Shown here one piece after another: positions 27,118 to 35,803 of a stretch of 64,000 bases of DNA. The notes under the pieces were generated by a model. That model was not told where the DNA came from and did not search any database. It saw nothing but the letters and a program-made list of their open reading frames with translations. The position numbers and the translations under genes are program-made. Each line of letters begins with the position of its first letter. The stretch's first letter is position 1. The stretch spans positions 1 to 64,000 of the forward strand of contig JAOZFT010000035.1 of NCBI GenBank assembly GCA_027492035.1. Direction: 5' to 3'. This stretch comes from Thermoproteota archaeon (GTDB lineage Archaea > Korarchaeota > JAOZGF01 > JAOZFZ01).

Positions 27118-29010
27118 ATGATTACTCTAAATTGCCGTTGCAAGGAAATAGCTGACCCAGCTAAATGTGTGAAATGCATCATCCAAGAATTTCTTTTGCA
27201 CCCCAACAAGTTTAATTCGTCACAGATATTGTTAAAAGGTGAAAATTTTGCCTTTACAGTAAACATAAGCTACTTAACTGATTTCTTAAATAAAACAAGT
27301 AAAGAAATACTTAAAATAAAGGGGAAAGACAGAGAATTAGTTAAACCTATTTATGAACTAATTAAGGGAAATCCTTTAAAAGGGGTTCAGGCGCTTCAAT
27401 ACTTTTCAAAAAGGTACAAAATCTACAAAAAACTACTTAAGAAAGCAAAAAAAACAATTCTCTACAAGAAATTCTTTAAAAAATATGAAGAGAAGGGAGT
27501 AATCATTTATGAAGAAGTGCTCCAAAGAAGAATTCTGGAAAGAAACAATGAACCTCAACCTTTAACCAAACCAAACGGTTTAAATTTTCTTGAAACAAGG
27601 AAGAAAGGGCCATACATCTACAATTTTTACCTCACTGAAAACCAAGGAATTCACTTGCAGATAAAAAAGTTAACTGAAGTTTTGGGTTTAGACAAAGAGA
27701 AAATAAATAAGGTGAAAGAAGAACTAGAAAACTGTGAATTAGATTATTTAAACATGGATTTCAACCAAGTAATCGAGGCAAGAAAAGACCTCGCTAAGTC
27801 GCTTCTGCGTTTCTATTTCCCCCTTTTAAAAGAAGAGGAATTGGAAAATCTTTCGCTTGAATTAGCTGTTTCAAACACTAAAGTTGAAGAAATCTTCCCG
27901 CTTATCTTGAAAGGGAATGGAATAACCGAAATCTACGGTGTAAAAGGAAGAAACCTTTACATTGACCACGTAGACTTTGGAAGATGTCAACTTAATACAC
28001 TCTTGACTCAAGAATTAATAAATAAAATAGAGACTCTTATTCTGACTGAAAACTACAGCTTAATCAGTTTTAGACATCCAAGCATAAAAACAGACATTGA
28101 AAGCAAGTATTACCACTCTAGAATAAGCTATGATATCCCTCCCCTATCCAATTATGCACTAGACATAAGAAATTTGCATCTACAAGATTTAACAATTCCG
28201 AAACTTATAAATTTGGAAATGCTCACCTTGGAAGCAGCTGTTTTTCTTGTTTGGCTTGTTTGGAGCGGAACCTCAATTTTGATCACTGGACCGACAGGAG
28301 CTGGTAAAACAACACTAGCTAACTCATTGCTCCCTTTTCTGGGTTTCAAAAAAAGATTGATTTCTATTGAGGACTTAAGAGAAATAATGGATTTGAGCAG
28401 ATTCGGTGTCTTACATACCGCCTACGAAATCCCTCCTTTTGAAACTTTAAATGAAAAAGACAAATCTAAAGTTCTAGAAATATATAAAACCTTGTGGAGA
28501 AACCCTGATGTGGTTTACATAGGTGAGATACGTAGACCTGAAGAAATGGAAGCATTCCTTTTAAGTTTAGATAGCGGGATTCAAACCATAGCAACTGTCC
28601 ATTCATCAAATTTGGAGGAATTGGAGAGAAAAGTTAAGAGATGGGGGTATTATTTAACATTCCCTGAAAGCATAGTCGTGCTTTCTAAATTGAAAAGTGG
28701 GCACAAGGTACTTAGAAGAGTTTCTTCGATATACCACCCCACACAAGAAAAAATTCTCTGTAGTTTCAGGTGGGATAACAAACTACTGCAAACAGTTAAA
28801 ACAGAAGTAAACCTCTACGAAACAGCACCTTTGAAAAAAGTCAGGAAAAAAAGCTATTTATCAATTTTTGCCTTTAAAAAGGCGTTAACAACTATAAGGA
28901 ACTCTTTAATGGAGATGTCCCAGAAAAACCCAACTCCTGAAGAAATTTTAGTGAAAGTTAATGAGTGGGAGGGAAGAGTTTTTGAAAGGAGTTCAGTTTA
29001 TGCTAAGTAA
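27118..29010 (+). CDS. type II/IV secretion ATPase (ArlI/TadA-like)
   Basis: 630-residue cytoplasmic hexameric ATPase that would power the secretion or pilus machine encoded downstream. The C-terminal ATPase domain has every family motif: Walker A GPTGAGKTT (from G391), Asp box SIEDLREIM, Walker B VVYIGEIRRPEE and His box TIATVHSSNLEEL. The middle region (about 190-370) matches the N-terminal domain of archaeal GspE/ArlI proteins (ISYDIPPLSNYALDIRN). Odd feature: four cysteines at the start (CRCKEIADPAKCVKC) that could bind zinc. It is longer than ArlI (about 550) and ends inside the next ORF. Confidence 0.92.
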   Translation: MITLNCRCKEIADPAKCVKCIIQEFLLHPNKFNSSQILLKGENFAFTVNISYLTDFLNKTSKEILKIKGKDRELVKPIYELIKGNPLKGVQALQYFSKRYKIYKKLLKKAKKTILYKKFFKKYEEKGVIIYEEVLQRRILERNNEPQPLTKPNGLNFLETRKKGPYIYNFYLTENQGIHLQIKKLTEVLGLDKEKINKVKEELENCELDYLNMDFNQVIEARKDLAKSLLRFYFPLLKEEELENLSLELAVSNTKVEEIFPLILKGNGITEIYGVKGRNLYIDHVDFGRCQLNTLLTQELINKIETLILTENYSLISFRHPSIKTDIESKYYHSRISYDIPPLSNYALDIRNLHLQDLTIPKLINLEMLTLEAAVFLVWLVWSGTSILITGPTGAGKTTLANSLLPFLGFKKRLISIEDLREIMDLSRFGVLHTAYEIPPFETLNEKDKSKVLEIYKTLWRNPDVVYIGEIRRPEEMEAFLLSLDSGIQTIATVHSSNLEELERKVKRWGYYLTFPESIVVLSKLKSGHKVLRRVSSIYHPTQEKILCSFRWDNKLLQTVKTEVNLYETAPLKKVRKKSYLSIFAFKKALTTIRNSLMEMSQKNPTPEEILVKVNEWEGRVFERSSVYAK

Positions 29011-29794
29011 CTTGGCGAAAATAAGTTTTAAAGCATTAGGAAGTAAAGTGAAGCCTCCCCCTAAGTTGAAATACGTGCTTAAAAAAAGAAACTCTAAATT
29101 ATCCCCTCTACAATTAACCTCCCTAATTCTATTTATTAATCTACTGCTTTCTTTTTTCTTAATTATTTCTGTGGTTCTCTTTTTTCAAGATTTATTTTTA
29201 GCCTCAATTATTCCCCTTATAACTTATCTAAACTATAAAGTATTATATCCCAGTATGGTAAATTTTTACTTTAACGAATTAATTGCTGAATATGAGTCAG
29301 GTTCTCCAGAATTTCTCGAGTTTTTTTCGGCTGGAATAACTAGTACCGGGAACTTACCCTACAGCATCAAAAAAGTTGCTGGAGCAAATATTAAAAAATA
29401 TAGCTCTGACATGAAAAAAATCTATAAAAGAATTAAATTGTATGGAAATCTTCCTAAAGAGGAGTTGCTAAAGTATATTGAAAATGAACCGTTACCTGTA
29501 AAAGAAGAAATAAAAAGTCTTATCTCATGTTTAGATGAAGAAGATTTTGAAAATTCATTAAAAACAGCTGTTTCAAGTGCGAGAAATAAGATAAGACAGA
29601 AATACATATTACACAGTAAAAACTTAGCTTTCAAAATCAATTTTTTCACCACCCTAAATTTCATTTTAGCTATTTCCCTCCTCCTTATGTTTTCACTCTA
29701 CAACTTTCCACCTGAAACTTTGTTGTTAACTGCTTTAGTTTGGCTTTTCTTTTCATTTAAGGTTTTGGGTGTGAAAAACTTTGAAGAATCCTAA
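29000..29794 (+). CDS. TadB/ArlJ-like secretion platform membrane protein, first half
   Basis: 264 residues with two hydrophobic pairs (about 45-90 and 215-260) around a soluble helical domain, the layout of a single T2SSF platform unit. The helical core has a typical T2SSF pattern (FLEFFSAGITSTGNLPYSIKKVA). The ORF begins at 28961, but ATG 29000 has AAAGGAG about 10 bases upstream and leaves an 11-base overlap with the ATPase gene. In archaella the platform ArlJ is one protein of about 550 residues; here it appears split between this gene and the next. Confidence 0.75.
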   Translation: MLSNLAKISFKALGSKVKPPPKLKYVLKKRNSKLSPLQLTSLILFINLLLSFFLIISVVLFFQDLFLASIIPLITYLNYKVLYPSMVNFYFNELIAEYESGSPEFLEFFSAGITSTGNLPYSIKKVAGANIKKYSSDMKKIYKRIKLYGNLPKEELLKYIENEPLPVKEEIKSLISCLDEEDFENSLKTAVSSARNKIRQKYILHSKNLAFKINFFTTLNFILAISLLLMFSLYNFPPETLLLTALVWLFFSFKVLGVKNFEES

Positions 29795-30467
29795 TTTTTT
29801 AACTGTGAAACTTAAGAAGTTGTGGAGAGAAAAAGAAACAGATATAGAAAAAGAGAAAGAACTTATCTACTTCCTTAAAAACATTGGCTTGAAATTTCAA
29901 CAAAAGAAAAGTTTGGAAACAGCTTTAATTGAAGCTTTAAAAGAAAACAAAGCTATTAAAGTGAATGGAAAAACACTTCAAGCTTTAATTACTGGTAAAA
30001 GCACTGTTAAAGAGATTTTGAATATTTTAAAAGAAAAATTCAAAAGCTACAGAATATTTACGCAGCTCTTAGGTTTAATTGAGCTTCATAGACTGGACAC
30101 TGAATACATTGGTAAAAGACTAGTTTTCACTTGCGAACAAATAATTCCCTTCCTAGACCTTAAGAAGGAAAGAGAAGAAATATTCACCAGTAAAAGGTTA
30201 CAGTTCCGTTTCCTAAACGGAATTTACTCTTTTACATTGGGTGGGTTAACTACCCTCTACACAGCCTTCACTTTACTTCCAAATGGGGCTGTTTCCTTTT
30301 TCGAAAAACAAATCAACAAAAAATTGTTAGTAATCGAAATAACTATTTTACTTATTATTCAGTCGGTTCTCGGTTCAAAAATAGTTAAAGATAACTTAGC
30401 TTTCATTCCTCTTTATGTCTTAATCTTCCTTCTCTCCCTAAAATACTTTTGGTTGCTGTTTATCTGA
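29781..30467 (+). CDS. TadC-like secretion platform membrane protein, second half
   Basis: 228 residues. A soluble helical N-terminal part (about 1-145) with a T2SSF-like organisation (LIYFLKNIGLKFQQKKSLETALIEAL) is followed by three membrane spans (about 145-228). It starts at TTG 29781, overlapping the previous gene by 14 bases. The order ATPase, platform half, platform half copies the TadA-TadB-TadC order of Tad systems. Assignment rests on order, topology and the helical pattern; sequence similarity by eye is weak. Confidence 0.65.
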   Translation: MKNPNFLTVKLKKLWREKETDIEKEKELIYFLKNIGLKFQQKKSLETALIEALKENKAIKVNGKTLQALITGKSTVKEILNILKEKFKSYRIFTQLLGLIELHRLDTEYIGKRLVFTCEQIIPFLDLKKEREEIFTSKRLQFRFLNGIYSFTLGGLTTLYTAFTLLPNGAVSFFEKQINKKLLVIEITILLIIQSVLGSKIVKDNLAFIPLYVLIFLLSLKYFWLLFI

Positions 30468-30484
30468 AAAAGGAGGTAAGTAAA

Positions 30485-30877
30485 TTGGAGGAGACAATAA
30501 GCACTTCTTTAATTTTAGCTTTGAGTTTTACACTTTTCCTAGTTACGCTTTCATTCTTCTCTGAATTTTCGGTTCAGTCAAGGAAGAAATCACTGCAAAA
30601 TCTTCTAGAAAGAATGGCTACCGATTTTGATGGAGTGATTTATTCAGTGGTAGGTGGAGGTGCTGAGTATCAAACGTTCTACTTGCCAAAAAACTTGGAA
30701 ATTCATTCGCTTACAAGTAAAGGTTCCTCAACCTTAATTTACTGCGTAAATGACGTTTACGTTGAAAGAGTTTACCCCTTCACTGTTTCAGGGTTTATTC
30801 ACATAAATGAGTCAAACTACTACTTTATCCGCTTCAGAAGCAACTCTTCAGCTGTCACTATAGAGTTGGTGAATTGA
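30485..30877 (+). CDS. small bitopic pseudopilin-like protein 1
   Basis: 130 residues, unknown family. A strong AGGAGGT at 30471 points to TTG 30485 rather than the ORF start at 30449. The protein then begins with a short acidic stretch and one span (ISTSLILALSFTLFLVTLSFF), followed by an extracellular beta-rich domain of about 95 residues. This is the layout of TadE/pilin-like subunits, but I see no standard class III cleavage site. Its stop overlaps the next start by four bases. Confidence 0.65.
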   Translation: MEETISTSLILALSFTLFLVTLSFFSEFSVQSRKKSLQNLLERMATDFDGVIYSVVGGGAEYQTFYLPKNLEIHSLTSKGSSTLIYCVNDVYVERVYPFTVSGFIHINESNYYFIRFRSNSSAVTIELVN

Positions 30878-31314
30878 AAATGTTTAGAAATGTGCTTTCA
30901 ATAAATTTTTATTATCTATTGGGGTTAATGCTTATCTTTTTCAGTTTAATATTCTCAATCAACCTTTACTTATGGTCTAAAAAATGTGCAGCTGAGTTTC
31001 TTGTAAGTGACTTAGCTGAAGTAGTTAAGTATTCCACAAAACCCCAATATAGAGAAGTTTCAATAATTTACAAAACCCCTAATCTTCCCTTCAACTACAC
31101 CTTAATAATTTGTAATGGCACAATATATGTCAAATCAAATTTTCTTTTCGATCTTAAAAGTTCACCCTCATTCCTCAGGCCTGGTTACATTCAGAAAAGT
31201 TCAAACGCGAAAGTTAGAAGAGTTTTATTTCTACATAAAGGCTCCATTTTACTAATTAAGGGGGGATGGATAGATAAAGGAGGAACACAGTTAACAGCTC
31301 TAAAAGGAAGGTGA
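30874..31314 (+). CDS. small bitopic pseudopilin-like protein 2
   Basis: 146 residues with one N-terminal span (YYLLGLMLIFFSLIFSINLYLW) and a beta-rich C-terminal domain. Starts at TTG 30874, overlapping the previous stop as TTGA. No family recognised. It shares size, topology and operon position with its neighbours, so a role as a minor pilin or assembly factor of the secretion machine is likely but inferred. Confidence 0.65.
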   Translation: MKMFRNVLSINFYYLLGLMLIFFSLIFSINLYLWSKKCAAEFLVSDLAEVVKYSTKPQYREVSIIYKTPNLPFNYTLIICNGTIYVKSNFLFDLKSSPSFLRPGYIQKSSNAKVRRVLFLHKGSILLIKGGWIDKGGTQLTALKGR

Positions 31315-31321
31315 TTTTCCA

Positions 31322-31531
31322 ATGATTGAAGGGATAGAGCTAAGTTTAACATTCACTGTATTCTTAATGCTTCTTCTCTTACTTCTTTCATTAACATTTC
31401 AAATGGAAGTTGTTGATGTGAAGATTGTGGAAAAAGTCAACTTTACGAACACTTCTAAAAATTTAACTCAGCCTATACCTGTCATTGAAAACCATAAATG
31501 TTTTTTCAAAGCTTGGAGGAGAATTAAATGA
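31322..31531 (+). CDS. small bitopic protein 3 of secretion locus
   Basis: 69 residues. One N-terminal span (SLTFTVFLMLLLLLLSLTF) and a short tail. ATG start eight bases after the previous stop, behind GGAAGGTGATTTTCCA. Its stop overlaps the next ATG by four bases (ATGA). It is very small for a pilin; it may be a minor subunit. Function unknown. Confidence 0.6.
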   Translation: MIEGIELSLTFTVFLMLLLLLLSLTFQMEVVDVKIVEKVNFTNTSKNLTQPIPVIENHKCFFKAWRRIK

Positions 31532-31914
31532 GAAACCTCTTCCTTTGGGACATAATAGCTATGGTTCTAATTACCTCTTTCTTTCTTTCCAACCACTACT
31601 TCTCACCAAAAACCGCTTCATCAAAGAAGATACTTTCCTTCACTGAAGGCTCTTTCAAGGAAATGAAGAGGGTCTATTTCTCAGGTGAAGTCCTAAGAAT
31701 CCTTTGGGGGAACGTAACCATGGAAGACCTAGACAAAACATTCTGTCAAAATTCCATAAACAGCTGCCGTTGGATTGTTCAGCTTAAAGGTGGAAAAGGT
31801 TTTAGAATTGAAAAAGGGCCTGTTCTAAATTTTTACTCTTCCTCAATCGAGAAAATAAACTTGTACAATGAATCTCTTCTTTTAATCGTAGAAAAAGGGG
31901 TTGGAAAACCTTGA
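31528..31914 (+). CDS. small bitopic protein 4 of secretion locus
   Basis: 128 residues with one N-terminal span (LFLWDIIAMVLITSFFLSNHYF) and a beta-rich extracellular part containing two cysteines close together (CQNSINSC), which could form a disulfide. Overlaps both neighbours by four bases, so translation is coupled. No family recognised. Confidence 0.65.
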   Translation: MRNLFLWDIIAMVLITSFFLSNHYFSPKTASSKKILSFTEGSFKEMKRVYFSGEVLRILWGNVTMEDLDKTFCQNSINSCRWIVQLKGGKGFRIEKGPVLNFYSSSIEKINLYNESLLLIVEKGVGKP

Positions 31915-32852
31915 AAGGGATACCCTTAATTTTCACTCTTTGTTTATTGATTATTGGAACAACTTTAACTTTTAAAATAGTTCACCCTGACAGAACAGAG
32001 TACTTGAAAAGTTTGAAAAGCATGGAGAGAACAGCTTACGAAAGAGACATAATGTTGGCCCGTGTAACCCTGAAACTAAGGGGGCTTCTTGACAAAAAAA
32101 TTTGGGAAACATCTAAAACTAAATCAAATCCTTACACGAGCTTAACATTAAAAAATTCTGAAATAACGAAAATAACTCAGGAAGAAACAGATAAAGCTAA
32201 GGAGAAGGGGTTTCAGTTAAAACTTGCACTGAAGGTTTATCTTAAAGAACTGAAAAATTACTGCCCTGTTGATATAGAATTTAATAGAGTGATCTTAAGC
32301 GCCACAACAGGTGAGAAGGAAGAAGATAAAGGAGCTGTACAAACAATCATACACACAAATTATTTATTGACTGATTCCTTGGGTAACACCTTTATAAAGG
32401 AGAAGAGGGAAATTGACATAGTTCACCCCGTAAGAATTTACCTACTTTACAAAGTCAGCGAAGCACTTGAAAAAATAAATTTCACCCAACACCTCAATAA
32501 ATCCTTCTTCATAAACAAAAACGGAACACTTACGCCGAAAGAAACAATTGTTGCAAATTTGGAAAAACAAATGGACGAAGAAATTTCCAATTGCCTCTTC
32601 AAACTGCTCGGCTACAGGGAACTAGACGTCATTAAGTCTCAACTTAAACTAGAAATAAAAGTAAACAAGGAAGTTATAGTTGAAGTAAAGCCTCAGCCAA
32701 GTAACCAATCAAAAAAATTATTTTCTATAACCCTTTACTTGGAAGGTTACGTTAAAGATGTAAAAACTGACTCCCTAATTTATATCAGAAACCGCCTGGA
32801 AAAAGTCAAATACAGGTTTGAAAACCTAGAAAAGGTTTCATTTATTTTATAA
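31911..32852 (+). CDS. bitopic protein 5 of secretion locus, 313 residues
   Basis: Largest of the five bitopic proteins. N-terminal span (IPLIFTLCLLIIGTTLTFKI), then about 290 extracellular residues with mixed helix and strand, including a long charged region. Starts at TTG 31911 overlapping the previous stop (TTGA). No family recognised. Size and position recall a larger minor pilin or tip protein, but this is speculation. Confidence 0.65.
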   Translation: MKGIPLIFTLCLLIIGTTLTFKIVHPDRTEYLKSLKSMERTAYERDIMLARVTLKLRGLLDKKIWETSKTKSNPYTSLTLKNSEITKITQEETDKAKEKGFQLKLALKVYLKELKNYCPVDIEFNRVILSATTGEKEEDKGAVQTIIHTNYLLTDSLGNTFIKEKREIDIVHPVRIYLLYKVSEALEKINFTQHLNKSFFINKNGTLTPKETIVANLEKQMDEEISNCLFKLLGYRELDVIKSQLKLEIKVNKEVIVEVKPQPSNQSKKLFSITLYLEGYVKDVKTDSLIYIRNRLEKVKYRFENLEKVSFIL

Positions 32853-33050
32853 AAGAGAAAAATTACTTATTTTTTGTCAGAAACACGTCTTAAACTTTCT
32901 TTTAATAATTAAAATTTATTAAATTACCTTTTACTAAACTCTCCCCCCTCCCCCCTTTTTCTTGACTTATGAAACTAAAAAAGTAGAAGCAAAGCTTTTT
33001 TCCGCAACCAACTCTACTTTACTTTAATTGATGGTAAGAGGGGACTAGAA

Positions 33051-34757
33051 TTGTTAAGAAGGCCTCAAAAAATAATTCTTTTCTTGCTTGTACTTCTCCT
33101 TTCGTTCACCTCTTTTACGTTGTTAACAGCTTCCAAAACTGAACGATTTAAGACTCATGAATCTGTCGGCGGCCTTTCGTGGAGCGGTAGAACAGTTTAC
33201 GCCTACTGCAGAACTGGACCCCATAAAATAACCTTTTCACAACCTGTTTCAAAAAACACAGCGTATTCCAAGGCTTGCAGTTACTGCACAGGAACATTAA
33301 CAGTGAACATCCACGGCCAAAACTGTTGGTGGGACAATCAACAAAACAAGTATGTTTGTTCAGGAGCTTCCTGTGGAGAAGGAAGCGCACCTTTAAAACC
33401 TGCAACTGTACAGTACAGCTTCAACAATGAAGGTAAAGTTACAGAGGTAACTTTCTACTGTTTAGCAAACCTATACGTTACCGCAAGCAGTCATTGCTGC
33501 GGAAGCTTAACAGCAACGGCAACTTCACCATGTGGACACATGCAAAAAACAACATACATAAGCTGTCCAAAACCACCAAGCAGCGGCTCAAGTAACTCAG
33601 GCAGTTCAGGAAACTCTGCATCCAGTAACAATAATGAAGGCAGTTCAGGTAACTCAGGCAGTTCAGAAAATACTGGTTCCAGCAACCAAGGATCCAATGG
33701 GCAAGGTACTGCCTCAGGAAATTCCTCCATCAATTCAGGCAGTAGTTCAAGGTCCAAATCTTCACCTCACGCCTCTCTTGAAATTTCCAGCATTCCTCCT
33801 CTGAATTTAAGAGTTGGTGAAACTTTAAATTTTGAAGTTAAGGTTTCAAATACAGGAAATGACTACGCGACAAGTATTAGAGTTGTCTCTGAAGTTAATG
33901 GCGGTTTCAAACCTTCACATATGGAGAAAAAAATAAATTTGTTAGCTCCTAAGCAAATTAAATTGCTTAAGTTTTCCACACTAGCCATTAAAAATGGAAC
34001 CTACCGGTTTAAAATTATAGCTACTGCAAACAATGGTTTAAGTGCATGGACAGGTTTTACCGTGATTGTTGAAGGTGAAGAAACCAATTTAAGCCGTGAA
34101 AGAAATCAGTTAAATCCCTCCAATGAAAACTGCTGCCAAGAAACAGTTAACTTCCTTTTACCTGAAATTAAGGCTTGGTTAAGTAAGTCAATAGTTAAAC
34201 CTAAAGAATTAATTTATTGTTTCGCTGAAGTTAAGCCTGGAAGCTATCCAATAAGAAAGGTTACTTTTAACGATAAACAAATGACTGCTTTGCCAAGCAA
34301 CTTATGGAGAACCTTTATTTACGCCCCAGATAAACCTGGAATCTACAACTACTTAATTGAAGCATTCGACTCTAAAAACAATAAAGTAACAGCTGAAGTA
34401 GTTTTGAAAGTTACAGAAATAAAATCAAAAAAATTAACTAATACCTCTAATGTTGCATCTAGAGGTAATGAAACTTACCTAAAAATAAAGGTAAGTATCC
34501 AAGAGATAAAAGTTTTTCAACCAATTTTAACAAATTCCACATCTCGCTATGAAAAAAATTTAAACAGTGGAATGAAGCCTGAAGATGGTGTTGTTAACAG
34601 CTTTATTTACTTTCTACCCTTAGTGGTTGTTCCACTTCTGCTTATAATTCTTGCAAACAGAGAAAAAGCTGAGAAACACACTAAAATTAAACCAGCGTTC
34701 ATAAGGGAATATTTAACGATAGAAAAAAAGAAATCTAAAATAAAGAAAGCGTTTTAA
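33051..34757 (+). CDS. large Cys-rich surface protein with Gly/Ser/Asn linker
   Basis: 568 residues, membrane anchored. Signal-like start (IILFLLVLLLSFTSFTLLTA); a Cys-rich domain (about 45-175) with 14 or so cysteines including CSYC, CC and CGxx pairs, unknown family; a linker of about 60 residues almost only Gly, Ser and Asn (about 178-238); a CARDB-like beta domain (about 240-345, LNLRVGETLNFEVKVSNTGNDYATSI); another beta domain (about 365-460); then a C-terminal span (FIYFLPLVVVPLLLIILA) and basic tail. TTG start behind AGAGGGG. Likely the surface effector or scaffold of the secretion locus. Confidence 0.75.
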   Translation: MLRRPQKIILFLLVLLLSFTSFTLLTASKTERFKTHESVGGLSWSGRTVYAYCRTGPHKITFSQPVSKNTAYSKACSYCTGTLTVNIHGQNCWWDNQQNKYVCSGASCGEGSAPLKPATVQYSFNNEGKVTEVTFYCLANLYVTASSHCCGSLTATATSPCGHMQKTTYISCPKPPSSGSSNSGSSGNSASSNNNEGSSGNSGSSENTGSSNQGSNGQGTASGNSSINSGSSSRSKSSPHASLEISSIPPLNLRVGETLNFEVKVSNTGNDYATSIRVVSEVNGGFKPSHMEKKINLLAPKQIKLLKFSTLAIKNGTYRFKIIATANNGLSAWTGFTVIVEGEETNLSRERNQLNPSNENCCQETVNFLLPEIKAWLSKSIVKPKELIYCFAEVKPGSYPIRKVTFNDKQMTALPSNLWRTFIYAPDKPGIYNYLIEAFDSKNNKVTAEVVLKVTEIKSKKLTNTSNVASRGNETYLKIKVSIQEIKVFQPILTNSTSRYEKNLNSGMKPEDGVVNSFIYFLPLVVVPLLLIILANREKAEKHTKIKPAFIREYLTIEKKKSKIKKAF

Positions 34758-34791
34758 CAAACTTACTACTTCCATTTTTAAAAAAGGGTGC

Positions 34792-35760
34792 ATGGGAATG
34801 ATGAGTATAGGATTCGCTAATTTCCGTGGAGGAGTGGGTAAAACAACAATCGCTTTCTCTACAATTCTTTCAATGGCTCAGCTAAAACCAGCTGAGAAGG
34901 AGAAAAAATACATTTTTGTTGAAGCTGATTTCGGAAGCAACGCTGCAACACGGATATGGGACCCAAATTTTGAAATGGAAAAATTCCGGACGTTAAGCGA
35001 TTACTTAAAAGGTAAGTGTGAAGTTGACGAAATAGCCTATGTAAGTGATAGATACCCTATTTACAGAGAAATAGCCTTCATACCTTCAGGCAAACTAAAT
35101 ATTGAAGAAACAAGTTCAATCAAAGAAACAAATAACCTCTTAAACAAGATGAGAGAATTAAAAGAGTTTCTTGCCTCCAGAGCTGAAAAAGTAGTAATTG
35201 ACTACCCTGGCGGGGGAGGTTTAAACCATTTAGAGAACTACTTCCTTTTGTTCACTGTCACAGATGAAATAGTGCCTGTGATTCAACCTGATCCCCCAAG
35301 TATAGAAGCAGCAGATAAACTCATAAATTTCGCCCTCCTCAGCGGAGTTAAATACAGAATGGTTGTTGTTAACAAATACAGTAAAAAATTTAAGAAATTA
35401 CTTAAAGTATCTGAAGAAAAACTGGCTGTAAATGGGCAAGAAATCAAAATATTTACGGTAAACAAAGATGAGCAGGTGCCGCTTCATTGGAGTAAATTAA
35501 AACCAGTAGTTGTTAAGAAAAACCGCGTCAGAAAAGACATTGAAAAAATAGCGGCCTTTCTTCTAGATTTAGAAAATGGAACTGAAACAAAAAGCCAAGA
35601 GCAAACTGTTGAGTCTTCCCTTAAGCTAAAAACTAACAAGTTGAAAAAGATTTTTTATATCCTGAAAAACAAAGCAATTTTCTTAGGTAGGGAAAAAAGA
35701 AGTAAAGAAGAAATTTTCAAGGAATTAGAGGCTTGGCTTGAAGAAAACGAAACTGCATGA
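34792..35760 (+). CDS. ParA/MinD-like ATPase with atypical Walker A
   Basis: 322 residues. Deviant Walker A is FRGGVGKTT where the family has KGGxGKT: the signature Lys is replaced by Arg, while the second Lys is kept. Walker A' is FVEADFGSNAAT and Walker B VVIDYPGGGG. In Tad systems a ParA-like protein (TadZ/CpaE) places the pilus, often with a changed signature Lys, so this could be its counterpart. A charged C-terminal tail (about 255-322) is extra. Starts with ATG behind AAAAGGGTGC, 34 bases after the surface protein gene. Confidence 0.85.
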   Translation: MGMMSIGFANFRGGVGKTTIAFSTILSMAQLKPAEKEKKYIFVEADFGSNAATRIWDPNFEMEKFRTLSDYLKGKCEVDEIAYVSDRYPIYREIAFIPSGKLNIEETSSIKETNNLLNKMRELKEFLASRAEKVVIDYPGGGGLNHLENYFLLFTVTDEIVPVIQPDPPSIEAADKLINFALLSGVKYRMVVVNKYSKKFKKLLKVSEEKLAVNGQEIKIFTVNKDEQVPLHWSKLKPVVVKKNRVRKDIEKIAAFLLDLENGTETKSQEQTVESSLKLKTNKLKKIFYILKNKAIFLGREKRSKEEIFKELEAWLEENETA

Positions 35761-35803
35761 AAAATACTTTGTTTTCACAAAAGGCTAAAGGCTTGAGGTA
35801 GAA

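Noticed and set aside
28961-28999. Upstream ATG for the first platform protein
   Set aside because: No ribosome site before it; ATG 29000 has AAAGGAG well placed and a hydrophobic start pattern.
33491-33757. 88-residue minus-strand ORF rich in Glu, Leu and Pro
   Set aside because: It is the complement of the Gly/Ser/Asn linker coding repeats; the composition explains the open frame.
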